The notes beneath the pieces were generated by a model. The model searched no databases. It was not told the DNA's origin and was given only the letters and a program-made list of their open reading frames with translations. A program made the translations under genes and the position numbers. Of a stretch of DNA of 64,000 bases, positions 42,270 to 56,186 are shown piece after piece. Each line of letters begins with the position of its first letter. The stretch's first letter is position 1. Origin of the DNA: Limnohabitans sp. Rim28 (lineage in GTDB: Bacteria; Pseudomonadota; Gammaproteobacteria; Burkholderiales; Burkholderiaceae_C); contig NZ_ALKN02000003.1 in assembly GCF_000293865.2 (NCBI RefSeq), forward strand, positions 186,001 through 250,000, read 5' to 3'.

Positions 42270-42713
42270 TCAAGCCTCTGGCAAGCGAATGGGCTGACCG
42301 CCCTCCAACAAGTCGATGACTTGTTTCATGACCTGAGCACCGGTGGCCGAGTAAGGGTCAAAGTCGGGGTGTTGCAGCCTGACCATCGGGTCGTCCACCG
42401 ACAGGTGGATCAGGGCCATGGACCATTGGCCAAAGCGCCGTTCGTTGATTTCTTCATACAGCAGCAGATCCACATCTTGGTGCCTCGCATCGGCGCAGAT
42501 CCGTCGGTACACGGCGTTCACTTGGCTGCGCTCACCTTCGATCACCTGGAAGAAAAAACCTTGACCTTGGCACAACACACCGGTGATGCCTTTGGCCTGG
42601 TTGTGCGCTTGGGCTTGCGACAGGATGCTGGTGGTCATGGTGGTGGTTTGCGGGCCGACTGCGCGGCTCACGTAGAGCAAGCGCACGTTGATGCTGTGGC
42701 TCGGGACCCTCAT
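42270..42713 (-). CDS. BLUF-domain blue-light photoreceptor
   Basis: A 147-aa protein made of a single BLUF domain with no output domain. It shows the flavin Tyr in RLLYVSRAV (residue about 12), the GITGVLCQGQGFFFQVIEGE segment with the key Gln, and FGQWSMALIHL with the conserved Trp and Met. Start ATG 42713 (MRVPSHS); the frame runs back into crtB. It lies 40 bases after crtB on the same strand, so it may be the last gene of the photosynthesis superoperon. Short BLUF proteins act through partner proteins, such as PpsR in the AppA system. Confidence 0.9.
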   Translation of the reverse strand: MRVPSHSINVRLLYVSRAVGPQTTTMTTSILSQAQAHNQAKGITGVLCQGQGFFFQVIEGERSQVNAVYRRICADARHQDVDLLLYEEINERRFGQWSMALIHLSVDDPMVRLQHPDFDPYSATGAQVMKQVIDLLEGGQPIRLPEA

Positions 42714-42753
42714 GGGACGCTCCGTGTCGTGGGGCCTGTCATGGACGTGACAT

Positions 42754-43887
42754 TCATGCTTTGCGGCCCAGGCGTTCTGCTTCGCGGCGCTCCAGCAGGT
42801 CGAGCATCCAGGCGACACGTTGGGGCATGGCGCGATTCGGGAAATACGCCTTGTTGCCCGTTTGCTGAACGGCATCGCGACAGCCTTGTACCAAGCCCAC
42901 GATCGCTTCCAGTGGTTCAGGCGTGTGCGCGCTCACGCGGATCCAATGCACCTGCGTCCACGCACTCGCCAGCAGCATGAGTTTGCGTGTGGTGCTGACC
43001 ACCGTGCGCTTGTTGACCGAATCCAAACCATCGCGGCGCAGTTGGTGGCCAATTTCGGCGTAAATCATGCTGGCCGCGCAAATGGCAGCGCGGCAATCGG
43101 GCGGCAAGGCCGCGATGCCGGAGTGGGCTTGCTTGTACAGGCGGTCGGCCTCTTCCAAAAGGCGTGCCACCACACCGGCAATGGCGGGCGTGAACAAGGG
43201 CGCGGCCATCCACTCTTCGGGGTTCACGCCGGCTTCGACCAGCCAGCGGCGCGGCAGGTACAGGCGGCCAATGCTGGCGTCGTGACCGACGTCGCGGGCG
43301 ATGTTGGTCAGTTGCATGGCGACACCCAGCTCACAGGCGCGTGCCAAGGTGTCCATGCTTTGTGGTCCCATGATCCAGCTCATCATGGCGCCCACACTGC
43401 CCGCCACCCTTGCGCCATACGCGTGCAGGTCTTCGATGCTGTCGTAGGTGCGGCCTGCAGCATCCCAGGCAAAACCTTCGATCAGGGCATCGAGCAAATG
43501 GCGAGGCAGCTTGTACTGCTGCACCAAGAGACTCAAGGCATGGTCTTCGACATGGTCGTGCGGTGTGCTCGCGTAAATGGCGTCCAAGCGCTCTTGCAGC
43601 ACCACCAAGGGCTGATCGCCGGGTGCGGCCTCGTCCACCAGGTCATCCGCCACACGGCAAAAGGCATAGAGGGCGATGGCGGCAGTGCGCACGCGCAGCG
43701 GCAGCAAACGGCTGGCTGCAAAAAACGTTTTCGAGCCACCCTGCATCATGGCCACGCAAGCTTGCAGGTCATGCGAGTCGAAGTCGAGTTCTTGCAGCAC
43801 CACGTGTGCCGTGGGCTGGTTGGCTGCAGGCTTGGCCACAGCGCTCAAGTGGCTGGGCAGGTTGGTCACGCGTTCAGGCATGGACAT
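42754..43887 (-). CDS. crtB: Phytoene synthase CrtB
   Basis: Condenses two GGPP to phytoene. The 377-aa protein has the Asp-rich motifs AFCRVADDLVDE (about residue 80) and LTNIARDVGHDASIGRLYLP (about 195), with SKTFFAASRLLP. The N-terminal 35 residues and the C-terminal 60 residues are longer than the core. It overlaps the 3' end of crtI by 14 bases and is transcribed with it. ATG 43887 and 43881 are both possible starts. Confidence 0.94.
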   Translation of the reverse strand: MSMPERVTNLPSHLSAVAKPAANQPTAHVVLQELDFDSHDLQACVAMMQGGSKTFFAASRLLPLRVRTAAIALYAFCRVADDLVDEAAPGDQPLVVLQERLDAIYASTPHDHVEDHALSLLVQQYKLPRHLLDALIEGFAWDAAGRTYDSIEDLHAYGARVAGSVGAMMSWIMGPQSMDTLARACELGVAMQLTNIARDVGHDASIGRLYLPRRWLVEAGVNPEEWMAAPLFTPAIAGVVARLLEEADRLYKQAHSGIAALPPDCRAAICAASMIYAEIGHQLRRDGLDSVNKRTVVSTTRKLMLLASAWTQVHWIRVSAHTPEPLEAIVGLVQGCRDAVQQTGNKAYFPNRAMPQRVAWMLDLLERREAERLGRKA

Positions 43888-45445
43888 GGGGAACCACCGT
43901 TTCCAAGGCTTTGGCAGACATCAACACGCCCGGCACGCCCGCGCCGGGGTGGGTGCTGGCCCCCACCACAAACAGGCCCGGCACGTCTTCGCTGCGGTTG
44001 TGCGGACGGAACCAAGCGCTTTGCAGCAGCAGCGGCTCCAGGCCAAATCCTGCGCCCTTGTAAGACCACAAGTTGTCACGAAAATCCTGCGGCGTGCTGA
44101 CCTTGCTGGTCACGATGTGTTCGCGCAAACCCGGCAGCACGCTGGCCTCTAAGCTTTCGGCAATGGCGGCACGGTAGGTCTCGGCAAAGGCAGGCCAGTC
44201 GGTGCCACTGTCCAGGTGCGGAACGGGCGAGAGCACATAAAAAGTGTCGCAGCCCTCCGGCGCCAGCGAGGGGTCGGTGGCCGTGGGGCGGTGCAAATAC
44301 AGGCTGAAGTCTTTGGCGAGTTTGTGCTTTTGGAAAATGTCTTGCAGCAGGCCCTTGTAGCGCGGGCCCAGCACCATCATGTGGTGCGGCACGTCTGGGT
44401 ATTGCTTGGAGGTGCCGAAGTACCAGACAAACAGGCCCATGGAGTATTTGCCGTTGGCAATCTTGCGGTCTGTCCAGACGCGGCGGTGCTCGGGGGCCAC
44501 CAGGTTTTTGTAGGTCCAGGCGGTGTCGCCATTGCTCACCACGATGTCTGCGGGCACGAATTCGCCATTTTGCAGTTCCACACCACAGGCGCGGCGATGC
44601 GCAATGCGGATTTGCGTCACAGGTGCGTTGCAGCGCAGCGGCACGCCGCGCTCTGCCAGCAGACCCACCAGGCCTTTCACAATGGCCCCAGTCCCGCCCA
44701 TGGCCGAGTGCACGCCCCAGGAGCGCTCCAGCGAATTGATCAGGGCGTAGGCGCAGGTCACGGCAAAGGGGTTGCCGCCGATCAACAGTGGATGAAAGCT
44801 CATCACGATGCGCAGCTTGTCGTTGCGCATGTGCTTGGCCACCAGGCTGTAGAGGCTGCGCCAGGCGCCCATGCGCAAGAAGTCGGGGATGGCGGCCACA
44901 AGATCGCTGACCTTGTCAAAGGCCATGTCGCCCATGCCTTCAAAACCCAAGGTTTTGCAGCGCTCGGCTTCTTCCAAAAAGCGCTCGTAACCGGGCAGGT
45001 CATCGGGCTCAAAGCGCGCCACTTCGGCGCGCATGTGCTCGGGGTCGCCGTTGTAGTCAAACCAAGAGCCATCGGCAAAACGCACGCGGTAAAACGGGTC
45101 CATGGCCACCAGCTTCACGTCGTCTGCAAAACGCTTGCCACACAGCGCCCAAAGCTCTTCGAGCAAAAAGGGTGCGGTGATGATGGTGGGGCCGGCATCG
45201 AAGGTGAAGCCGTCTTGATGGTGTACATAGGCACGGCCACCGGGGGCGTCGAGTTTTTCAAAGACTTTGACCTCGTAGCCCTTGACGCTCAAGCGGATCG
45301 CTGCAGCCAGACCCCCAAAGCCGCTGCCAATCACCACGGCCACTGGGCGTTGATGGGCTGGCGCCTGGGCCGTTGGGTCGGAGCGCTTGGGTGTGACCGG
45401 GATGCCGAAACCCTCGGTGCGGTAGGTCTGTGTGTTGCTGTTCAT
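43874..45445 (-). CDS. crtI: Phytoene desaturase CrtI
   Basis: FAD-dependent desaturase that converts phytoene to neurosporene or lycopene. The 523-aa protein has VAVVIGSGFGGLAAAIRLS (residue about 36), VFEKLDAPGGRAYVHHQDGFTFDAGPTIITAP, and the C-terminal GLFVVGASTHPGAGVPGVLMSAKALE. Neurosporene as the product is inferred from the spheroidene-type genes crtC, crtD, crtF and crtA. It is the penultimate crt gene of the leftward superoperon, seven bases after puhE. Confidence 0.95.
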   Translation of the reverse strand: MNSNTQTYRTEGFGIPVTPKRSDPTAQAPAHQRPVAVVIGSGFGGLAAAIRLSVKGYEVKVFEKLDAPGGRAYVHHQDGFTFDAGPTIITAPFLLEELWALCGKRFADDVKLVAMDPFYRVRFADGSWFDYNGDPEHMRAEVARFEPDDLPGYERFLEEAERCKTLGFEGMGDMAFDKVSDLVAAIPDFLRMGAWRSLYSLVAKHMRNDKLRIVMSFHPLLIGGNPFAVTCAYALINSLERSWGVHSAMGGTGAIVKGLVGLLAERGVPLRCNAPVTQIRIAHRRACGVELQNGEFVPADIVVSNGDTAWTYKNLVAPEHRRVWTDRKIANGKYSMGLFVWYFGTSKQYPDVPHHMMVLGPRYKGLLQDIFQKHKLAKDFSLYLHRPTATDPSLAPEGCDTFYVLSPVPHLDSGTDWPAFAETYRAAIAESLEASVLPGLREHIVTSKVSTPQDFRDNLWSYKGAGFGLEPLLLQSAWFRPHNRSEDVPGLFVVGASTHPGAGVPGVLMSAKALETVVPHVHA

Positions 45446-45452
45446 GGGGCCT

Positions 45453-46238
45453 TCAAGGGGGTGTGGTCAAAGCCGGTTTGGTGGTCTGGCCCATGGCCCA
45501 ACCCCACAGCCGCTCCAGTGGCCAAGGAAAAATCATGATGACGTGTTCAACAATCGCCAGACCCAGCAAAGTGGCCAGCATGACCCAGCCGGTGGTGATG
45601 GCCACAGCGCCTTGTTGCGCCAGCCACACCAACCAGAACCAGGTGCCCATGGCCACGCTCATGGACAGCACAAACCACAGCGACATGCCGGTGGTGGTGC
45701 GGAAATAACTGGCCAGGTAGGTGAGGTGCTCGGGCAGGTATTGCGCGCCGTTTTGCGGCACACCAAAAAACAAATTCAGTTTGGCCGACAGGCGCATGCA
45801 CCACAGCAGCGCAAAGGTGCAAATGGCCACATGGCTGGTTTGTCCCTCTTGCATCCAACACAGAATGGCAAAGTTGGCCAGCAAGGCCAGCTCGTGGTAG
45901 AGCATGACCTGCACCGATTGCACAAAGCGCGCCCACCCTGTGACGCCTGAGTCCAGCGGGGTTTTGCGCGGCCCGGTGATCCAGCCGGTCAAAAAAGCCA
46001 ACTCGTGCCAGCCCCACATGACAATCACGCTGCCAAAGGCAAGGTAAGCGTTGAACACGCTGACCTCTTGCATGCTGTGGGCCACGCCCCAAAAACTCAA
46101 AGCCAAAAGCACCGTCCAACCTGCCAGGCTGAAACGGAAGCTGCGCGCTGGCAGCCGGTCGAGCCACAAAATCACGCCCGTGCCGAGCCACCAGCACAGT
46201 GCCGTGAATACGCAGGCCCAAACGACTTCAGTCACCAT
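45453..46238 (-). CDS. puhE: Photosynthetic complex assembly protein PuhE (DUF3623)
   Basis: A 261-aa membrane protein with about seven hydrophobic helices, required for normal reaction-centre and LH1 levels in Rhodobacter. Recognisable stretches are [27 protein letters not shown], [16 protein letters not shown] and [27 protein letters not shown]. It overlaps the acsF stop by seven bases. The position between acsF and crtI is typical of betaproteobacterial PGCs. Confidence 0.92.
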   Translation of the reverse strand: MVTEVVWACVFTALCWWLGTGVILWLDRLPARSFRFSLAGWTVLLALSFWGVAHSMQEVSVFNAYLAFGSVIVMWGWHELAFLTGWITGPRKTPLDSGVTGWARFVQSVQVMLYHELALLANFAILCWMQEGQTSHVAICTFALLWCMRLSAKLNLFFGVPQNGAQYLPEHLTYLASYFRTTTGMSLWFVLSMSVAMGTWFWLVWLAQQGAVAITTGWVMLATLLGLAIVEHVIMIFPWPLERLWGWAMGQTTKPALTTPP

Positions 46239-47314
46239 GCCGGTTCCATGCGGACCTGGGGCGACAGGTCTTGTTCAATCACCGGCATGAAGTACAGACG
46301 GGCAAAGGTGGCCGCCGCTTTGACGGCGCACACGCCTTGCTGCAGCTTGCCCAAAACACCGCCACGCGCCTTGGCTTTTTCCATGGCTTGCGAAATCGCA
46401 AACAAGCGCTCCAGGCCTCGGCGGAAGTTGGGGTGGTCGGTGTCCAGCGCCAAGGGGAAGACCTGCTTGGTGATTTCGGTGGTGATGCGGAACACCTGGT
46501 AGTCGTACTCGCTCGAATCGAGCCCCATGGCCTCGTGCAGCATGGGGCGGGTGTGGTCACGCACGTACATGGTGGCGTACACGGCCAGCAAGAAAAAGCG
46601 AATCCACAACTTGTTGCCGCCGCTGAGCAGCTTGGGGTTGGCGCGCATGATCAAGGCAAACGATTCGCCATGGCGGAACTCGTCGTTGCACCACAGCTCA
46701 AACCAGCGAAAAATGGGATGGAAACGTTTTTCCGGGTGTTTTTCGAGCTGGCGGAAGATGGTGATGTAGCGCGCGTAGCCAATTTTTTCGGACAGGTAGG
46801 TCGCGTAGTAAATGTATTTGGGCTTGAAGAAGGTGTACTTCTTGGTGCGCTTCAAGTTGCCCAGGTCGATGCCCAGATTGAAGTCGCGCAACGACAGGTT
46901 GATGAAGCCCGCGTGGCGCGATTCGTCACGCGCCAGATAGGTCATGAGCTGCTTGATGTCGGGGTTGCTGACGTTTTTGCGGATCTCGTTGTAAAGCACA
47001 CAACCGGAAAACTCAGACGTGAGCGAGCTGACCAAAAAATCCATGAACTCCTGGCGCATCTCGGGCGAGAGACTGGCCATGCCCGCAGCCACTTCGCCGG
47101 CAAAGGCTTCGTCGCGCTGGAAGTGGTCGTGGTTGTTGTCGCCCTCGTACTCGGCCATCATCCGGTCCCATTCGGCACGCACCGGCTCGATGTTGATGCG
47201 GTCCATGGCCGCAAAGTCGGTGGTGTAAAAACGCGGGCTGATCATGTCGTCGTGCACGGCCTTTTTGTTGGCATCTTCAGCGGTTTCGATGGTGTGGACG
47301 GCATTGGCGGTCAT
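46232..47314 (-). CDS. acsF: Oxygen-dependent Mg-protoporphyrin IX monomethyl ester cyclase AcsF
   Basis: Closes ring E using O2. The 360-aa protein has the diiron ligands in [10 protein letters not shown] (Glu), [10 protein letters not shown] (EXXH-like) and [13 protein letters not shown] (ExxH). ATG 47314 has CCGGAG upstream; the TTG at 47341 is not needed. Presence of AcsF, with no oxygen-independent BchE visible here, supports an aerobic phototroph. It lies between puhC and puhE. Confidence 0.95.
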   Translation of the reverse strand: MTANAVHTIETAEDANKKAVHDDMISPRFYTTDFAAMDRINIEPVRAEWDRMMAEYEGDNNHDHFQRDEAFAGEVAAGMASLSPEMRQEFMDFLVSSLTSEFSGCVLYNEIRKNVSNPDIKQLMTYLARDESRHAGFINLSLRDFNLGIDLGNLKRTKKYTFFKPKYIYYATYLSEKIGYARYITIFRQLEKHPEKRFHPIFRWFELWCNDEFRHGESFALIMRANPKLLSGGNKLWIRFFLLAVYATMYVRDHTRPMLHEAMGLDSSEYDYQVFRITTEITKQVFPLALDTDHPNFRRGLERLFAISQAMEKAKARGGVLGKLQQGVCAVKAAATFARLYFMPVIEQDLSPQVRMEPAW

Positions 47315-47343
47315 GGGCTTCTCCGGTGCGGGATGTTTCAATG

Positions 47344-47805
47344 TCAGGGGGCTTTGTAGCCAGCCAGTCGCAGGCTGGCAAACACGGCGGCGTTGCTGGG
47401 GCCAAACGATTCAAGGTCAATGCGCTGGCCGGTACTGGGGTCTTGCAGGGTCATGCGGCCATCGGTGCGGCCGATCAACAAAAAGGGGGCTTCTTTGCCC
47501 AAGTTTTCACGCTGGCGTTCGCGCGCCAAGGCCCGAAGGGTGCTGCGCAAAAAACCTTGTTCACCCGAGAACTGGGCCACCTGCTGGCCCGTGCGGACGT
47601 CGAGCACGGCGATGTCGCCGCTGGGCATATCGCGAAACTGCAGGTCGCGTTGCCACTGCACGGCAGCGTCGGGCGTGCGCGGGTCCAGACCCGACCAGCG
47701 GGCCAGTCCCACGGCGATCAGCATCGACAGCAGCATCACGCCGATCCAGGCCATGGGTCGGTTCAGGCTGTGAACCTGCCAGCCGTGCTTGGGCATGGTG
47801 TTCAT
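47344..47805 (-). CDS. puhC: Photosynthetic complex assembly protein PuhC
   Basis: A 153-aa protein with one N-terminal membrane span (residues 18-38, [16 protein letters not shown]) and a periplasmic domain. The family pattern is visible: [66 protein letters not shown]. It aids LH1 assembly around the reaction centre. The start overlaps the puhB stop. Confidence 0.92.
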   Translation of the reverse strand: MNTMPKHGWQVHSLNRPMAWIGVMLLSMLIAVGLARWSGLDPRTPDAAVQWQRDLQFRDMPSGDIAVLDVRTGQQVAQFSGEQGFLRSTLRALARERQRENLGKEAPFLLIGRTDGRMTLQDPSTGQRIDLESFGPSNAAVFASLRLAGYKAP

Positions 47806-48458
47806 GCCAACATGCCTTGCTTGGGTGCGTGGGCGGGTTCGCTCGCAGGCGCATCACCCAAGTGCAAGCTTTGACCTGCCCGTTCGGCGCGCCACAGGGC
47901 CAGGAGTTGCTCGCCCACTTGGACGCTGTTGGGCACGCAGCGCAGTGTGGGCTGCGGTTGTGTGATGTGCCATGCGCGTTGGTGCGGCCACAGGTGGGCC
48001 CAACCAATGCGGTCTTCAGGATGCAAAGCCAGAGCGATGTCACCCGTGCCAGCGCCCTGGGCCTTCAAAGAAGCGCCCGCGATGCGTTTGAAGGGCAGGT
48101 TGAAGGTCAGCGTGAGCACGATGCCAATCCGCATGACCACGCGCTTGTTGGTCAGGGTGTAGAGCGTGCTGCGGGCAGAAAACCACGCAGTGCCCAAAAG
48201 CAAGCCCAAAGCCAAGGCATACAGACTGCCCGCCACCACCAAGGGTTTCCAATCCATCTGGCCCTCGGGCGCGGTCAGGTTGATGGCCTGCACCGCCAAC
48301 ATCAGCGCAAAGTACAGCGCGACTTTGCGAACATGAAAGGCGTGAATGGCCAAGCGCTGCCAGTCGGGTGCGCCCTGCCAGACCACGCGCTCACCCGGGG
48401 GCAAAGCGCTGGGCAAACCGGGTGCGGCTTCCCACTCGTGTTCGTGGGAGGCTTTCAT
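47802..48458 (-). CDS. puhB: Photosynthetic complex assembly protein PuhB
   Basis: A 218-aa membrane protein with two or three spans and a PH-like cytoplasmic domain. It shows LPPGERVVWQGAPDW, then TLTNKRVVMRIGIVLTLTFNLPFKRI and DIALALHPEDRIGWAHLWPH. PuhB supports reaction-centre assembly, perhaps by placing PuhA. The ATG at 48458 overlaps the puhA stop; the frame upstream lies inside puhA. Confidence 0.93.
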   Translation of the reverse strand: MKASHEHEWEAAPGLPSALPPGERVVWQGAPDWQRLAIHAFHVRKVALYFALMLAVQAINLTAPEGQMDWKPLVVAGSLYALALGLLLGTAWFSARSTLYTLTNKRVVMRIGIVLTLTFNLPFKRIAGASLKAQGAGTGDIALALHPEDRIGWAHLWPHQRAWHITQPQPTLRCVPNSVQVGEQLLALWRAERAGQSLHLGDAPASEPAHAPKQGMLA

Positions 48459-49216
48459 ATGATGGGTTCCTGGCGCTCTGGGGTGGCGTACAAAGTGCCC
48501 GCACCGTAGTAGGCGGTGATTTTTTCTTCCTCGAGCAAGGTGATCTGGTCGTTCGATTTGGTTTGCGGCACGTTGGCAAACTGGTGCGCCAAAATCGCTT
48601 GCACATGCGAGCCATCTTTTTTGATGCGCGCAAAGTTCATGGGCAGTAAGACGCGTTTGTCGGAGTTGACCAATTGCACTTCGGCGTAGCGAAACACCAT
48701 TTCCATGCGGTCCACCCACAGGTCGACCACAGTGCCCGCAACAATTTTGTCTGCCCCCCAGACCGGCAGACCGCGCGGGTCCACGTCTCGCTTGGCCACC
48801 GAGTGGTCGGTGGCGATGCGCATGGGCACGATTTTCGGGTGGCCGTGTTCCATGTCGGGCACGTCGGCGCGCATGGCCCAGGCGCCAGGACCGACACCCG
48901 CCAACAAGGGGTCACCCACGGGCTCTAGGGGAGCGCCGTTCCAGCGGTGCGTGGGCTGGGCGCTGTATTCACCGTCGGGGCGGTTCAGGTCGGGCGACAG
49001 GTAGGTGTGACCGTCTTCGGTTTTGTAGCTCACCGGTTCTGGCACGGGCGGCCAGCCTTCGATCTTGGGGCCGTTTTCACGACCCGAATCCATGGGGTAG
49101 CCCTCGCGGTGGCTTTCGCGCACGAGGTAATAAATCAGCCCGGCAAAAAATGCCCAGAACATGTACAACACGATTTGGGCCACATCGATGTACTGTGTGA
49201 TTGCGCCTGTTTCCAT
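48455..49216 (-). CDS. puhA: Photosynthetic reaction centre H subunit PuhA
   Basis: A 253-aa protein with one N-terminal span (about 12-32, IVLYMFWAFFAGLIYYLV) followed by RESHREGYPM and a cytoplasmic beta-barrel domain that caps the L/M quinone side. Family segments include KTFLSPD-like TYLSPDLNRP, GVGPGAWAMRADVPD and DPRGLPVWGAD. AAGGAGAACAGCC precedes the ATG. It leads the puhABC set within the leftward superoperon. Confidence 0.96.
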   Translation of the reverse strand: METGAITQYIDVAQIVLYMFWAFFAGLIYYLVRESHREGYPMDSGRENGPKIEGWPPVPEPVSYKTEDGHTYLSPDLNRPDGEYSAQPTHRWNGAPLEPVGDPLLAGVGPGAWAMRADVPDMEHGHPKIVPMRIATDHSVAKRDVDPRGLPVWGADKIVAGTVVDLWVDRMEMVFRYAEVQLVNSDKRVLLPMNFARIKKDGSHVQAILAHQFANVPQTKSNDQITLLEEEKITAYYGAGTLYATPERQEPII

Positions 49217-49244
49217 GGCTGTTCTCCTTCAAAAAATCAATGCA

Positions 49245-50711
49245 TCAGCCCGGCAGTTGTGCCAAGCCAAAGGGTTGGGGGGGTGTGTGGGTGTTGGTTT
49301 TTGGGGCCTCTGCCCGCGCAGCCAAACGGCTGGCACGCAACATGGGGCCCAAGGCCACCAGCACGACAAACAACAAATACATTTCCACGTGGTAGACAAA
49401 GCTGTAGGCGGTGATGGGGGTGACCAGCACCTCACCCAAAGCGCCTGACATGGCCAGCACCGACACGCCGTCGCGTAAAGCCCCGCCCAGCGCCATCGCC
49501 GCGCCCGCGCTGGTGGCTTGCACTGCGCCCCAGGTGCCGATGACCAGGCCGCCGAGCTTGCCCAGCGGGCTGCCGTCTTGGGCCATGCCCATGGCGGTGA
49601 CCAGCATGCCCACGGAAAACAAACCGCCGCTGAAACCGATCAGGCCCACGCCGATGCGGAACATCCAGGCCGCCTCAAGCGGACCCGAAAAAATCACCAT
49701 CGCAAACGCGGGCAAACCCAACAGCACACCCAGGCTGGCCAGGCGGCAGGCGTGCATGCCACCCACCAGCCAGCGTGCTGACAACAAGAAAGCCAGCAAA
49801 GCGCCACCGGCACTCAAAGCCGTGAGGGCGCTCGTTGAGCCCACATCGAGTTTCAAAATCTCGGCGGCGTAAGGCTCCAGCACGATGTCTTGCATGTTGA
49901 AGGCGAAAGTGCCCAGAGCCAGCGTCCACAAAAAGCGACGCATTTGGGGCTCGGCCATGAGTTCGCGCCAGCTGTTCGCAAAGCCACCGGCTTCGCGGCG
50001 ACCGCGCTTGGTGCCACGGGCTTCTTGTTTCCACAAGGCAGCCAGGTTCATCACCGCCACCATCACGGCGCAGCCTTGCACCAGCTGGATGAGTTTTTGC
50101 GGACTGAAGTCAGCGAGCAAGGTGCCAAACACCGCGCTGCTGACGATCATGCCCACCAAGAGCATGCTGTAGAGCAAGGCCACTACACGGGGGCGTTTGT
50201 CGTCGGTGGCCAAATCGTGTGCCAGGGCCATGCCCGCGGTTTGCGTGACCTGGATGCCGGTGCCCACCAGCACAAAGGCCAGGCATGCGCCCAGCTGGCC
50301 CACCCACAGGTTGGCTGCCTCGGGCTCGGACAAGAGCAACAAGGCAAAAGGCATGATGGACAGGCCGCCAAACAGCAGCAAGGTGCCGGTCCACATGTAA
50401 GGAATGCGGCGCAGACCCAGCGCCGAGGGGTGCGTGTCGCTGCGGTAGCCGATCAAGGTGCGCAAGGGCGCAAACACCATGGGAATGGCGACTGCCAGGG
50501 CCACCCACCAAGCGGGCACCTGCAACTCCACAATCATGACCCGGTTGAGCGTCCCCACCAAGAGCGCGGTCACCATGCCGATCACCACCTGGAACAGCGA
50601 CAGGCGCAAGAGGCGCGCCATCGGCAGCTCGGGCGAGGCCGCGTCGGCAAACGGCATGAAGCGCGTGCCGTAGGCCGTGAACCAGCGGGGCATGGGAACG
50701 CGCAGTTTCAT
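49245..50711 (-). CDS. lhaA: LH1 assembly protein LhaA (PucC paralogue)
   Basis: A 488-aa membrane protein of the BCH/PucC family with about twelve helices, needed for LH1 assembly. It has RLLRLSLFQVVIGMVTALLVGTLNRVMIVEL in outline, APLRTLIGYRSDTHPSALGLRR and QDIVLEPYAAEIL. Position between bchM and puhA identifies it as LhaA rather than the LH2-type PucC. The start at 50711 overlaps the bchM stop. Confidence 0.93.
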   Translation of the reverse strand: MKLRVPMPRWFTAYGTRFMPFADAASPELPMARLLRLSLFQVVIGMVTALLVGTLNRVMIVELQVPAWWVALAVAIPMVFAPLRTLIGYRSDTHPSALGLRRIPYMWTGTLLLFGGLSIMPFALLLLSEPEAANLWVGQLGACLAFVLVGTGIQVTQTAGMALAHDLATDDKRPRVVALLYSMLLVGMIVSSAVFGTLLADFSPQKLIQLVQGCAVMVAVMNLAALWKQEARGTKRGRREAGGFANSWRELMAEPQMRRFLWTLALGTFAFNMQDIVLEPYAAEILKLDVGSTSALTALSAGGALLAFLLSARWLVGGMHACRLASLGVLLGLPAFAMVIFSGPLEAAWMFRIGVGLIGFSGGLFSVGMLVTAMGMAQDGSPLGKLGGLVIGTWGAVQATSAGAAMALGGALRDGVSVLAMSGALGEVLVTPITAYSFVYHVEMYLLFVVLVALGPMLRASRLAARAEAPKTNTHTPPQPFGLAQLPG

Positions 50712-51418
50712 GAGCGGGTCCACTCCCAGGCTTGTGAGGTGTAAAAACCGCTGGCTACGCGCTGCATGCGCGCGCCTTGCCAGCCCTGCAGGTCGCTGTG
50801 GTTTTGCATGCGTTGCAGCAAATCGGCGTGCGCCACAGGCGAGAGCGAGGGCGAACGGTCGCTGCGCGGAAACAGGCGGCCCGCGCCGTGCATCAGGGCC
50901 AACAGGGGCGTGCGCGGCGCGAAGGTGAAGACCATGGAGCCGCGCGTGCGCTGCGCCAAACCGGCCAAAGCTTCGGCAATTTGGTCGCTGTCGTAGTGGA
51001 TCAGCGAGTCCATGCAGACCACATGGTCGAAGTGGCCCAAGTCGGGGCTGAGCATGTCACCCGACAAAAATTCCACCGAGCCAGACAGGGTGGGGTGTTC
51101 GGCCGCCATGCGTTCGGCAGCGAGCTTGACCAAAGTGGGCGAGAGGTCGATGGCCACGACCTCGGCCCCGCGCAGCGCCGCTTGCAGGGCCAGGGCGCCG
51201 GTGCCGCAACCGGCATCCAGCACGCGCTTGCCGCGCAGGTCTTGCGGCAGCCACGACAGCAGCGTCTCGCGCATGGTGTCCCGCCCGGCGCGCACGGTGG
51301 CGCGGATGCGACCTACCGGCTCGTTCGAGGTCAGGCGCGCCCAGGCATCGGCCGCGGTGCGGTCAAAGTAGTGCTCAATCTGGCTGCGGCGTTGTTCGTA
51401 GGCGGTGGTGCTGTTCAT
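50708..51418 (-). CDS. bchM: Mg-protoporphyrin IX methyltransferase BchM
   Basis: Transfers methyl from SAM to the 13-propionate of Mg-protoporphyrin IX, just after BchH. The 236-aa protein has RRSQIEHYFDRTAADAWARL, SAM motif I VLDAGCGTGALAL (about residue 68) and the DHVVCMDSLIHYD region, then MVFTFAPRTPLLA. It stops within the lhaA start (ATGA overlap) and follows bchL after 32 bases. Confidence 0.94.
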   Translation of the reverse strand: MNSTTAYEQRRSQIEHYFDRTAADAWARLTSNEPVGRIRATVRAGRDTMRETLLSWLPQDLRGKRVLDAGCGTGALALQAALRGAEVVAIDLSPTLVKLAAERMAAEHPTLSGSVEFLSGDMLSPDLGHFDHVVCMDSLIHYDSDQIAEALAGLAQRTRGSMVFTFAPRTPLLALMHGAGRLFPRSDRSPSLSPVAHADLLQRMQNHSDLQGWQGARMQRVASGFYTSQAWEWTRS

Positions 51419-51450
51419 GTCTTGCTTTCAATACGTTTTTTCCGTGCGGA

Positions 51451-56160
<4,710 letters not shown>

Positions 56161-56186
<26 letters not shown>

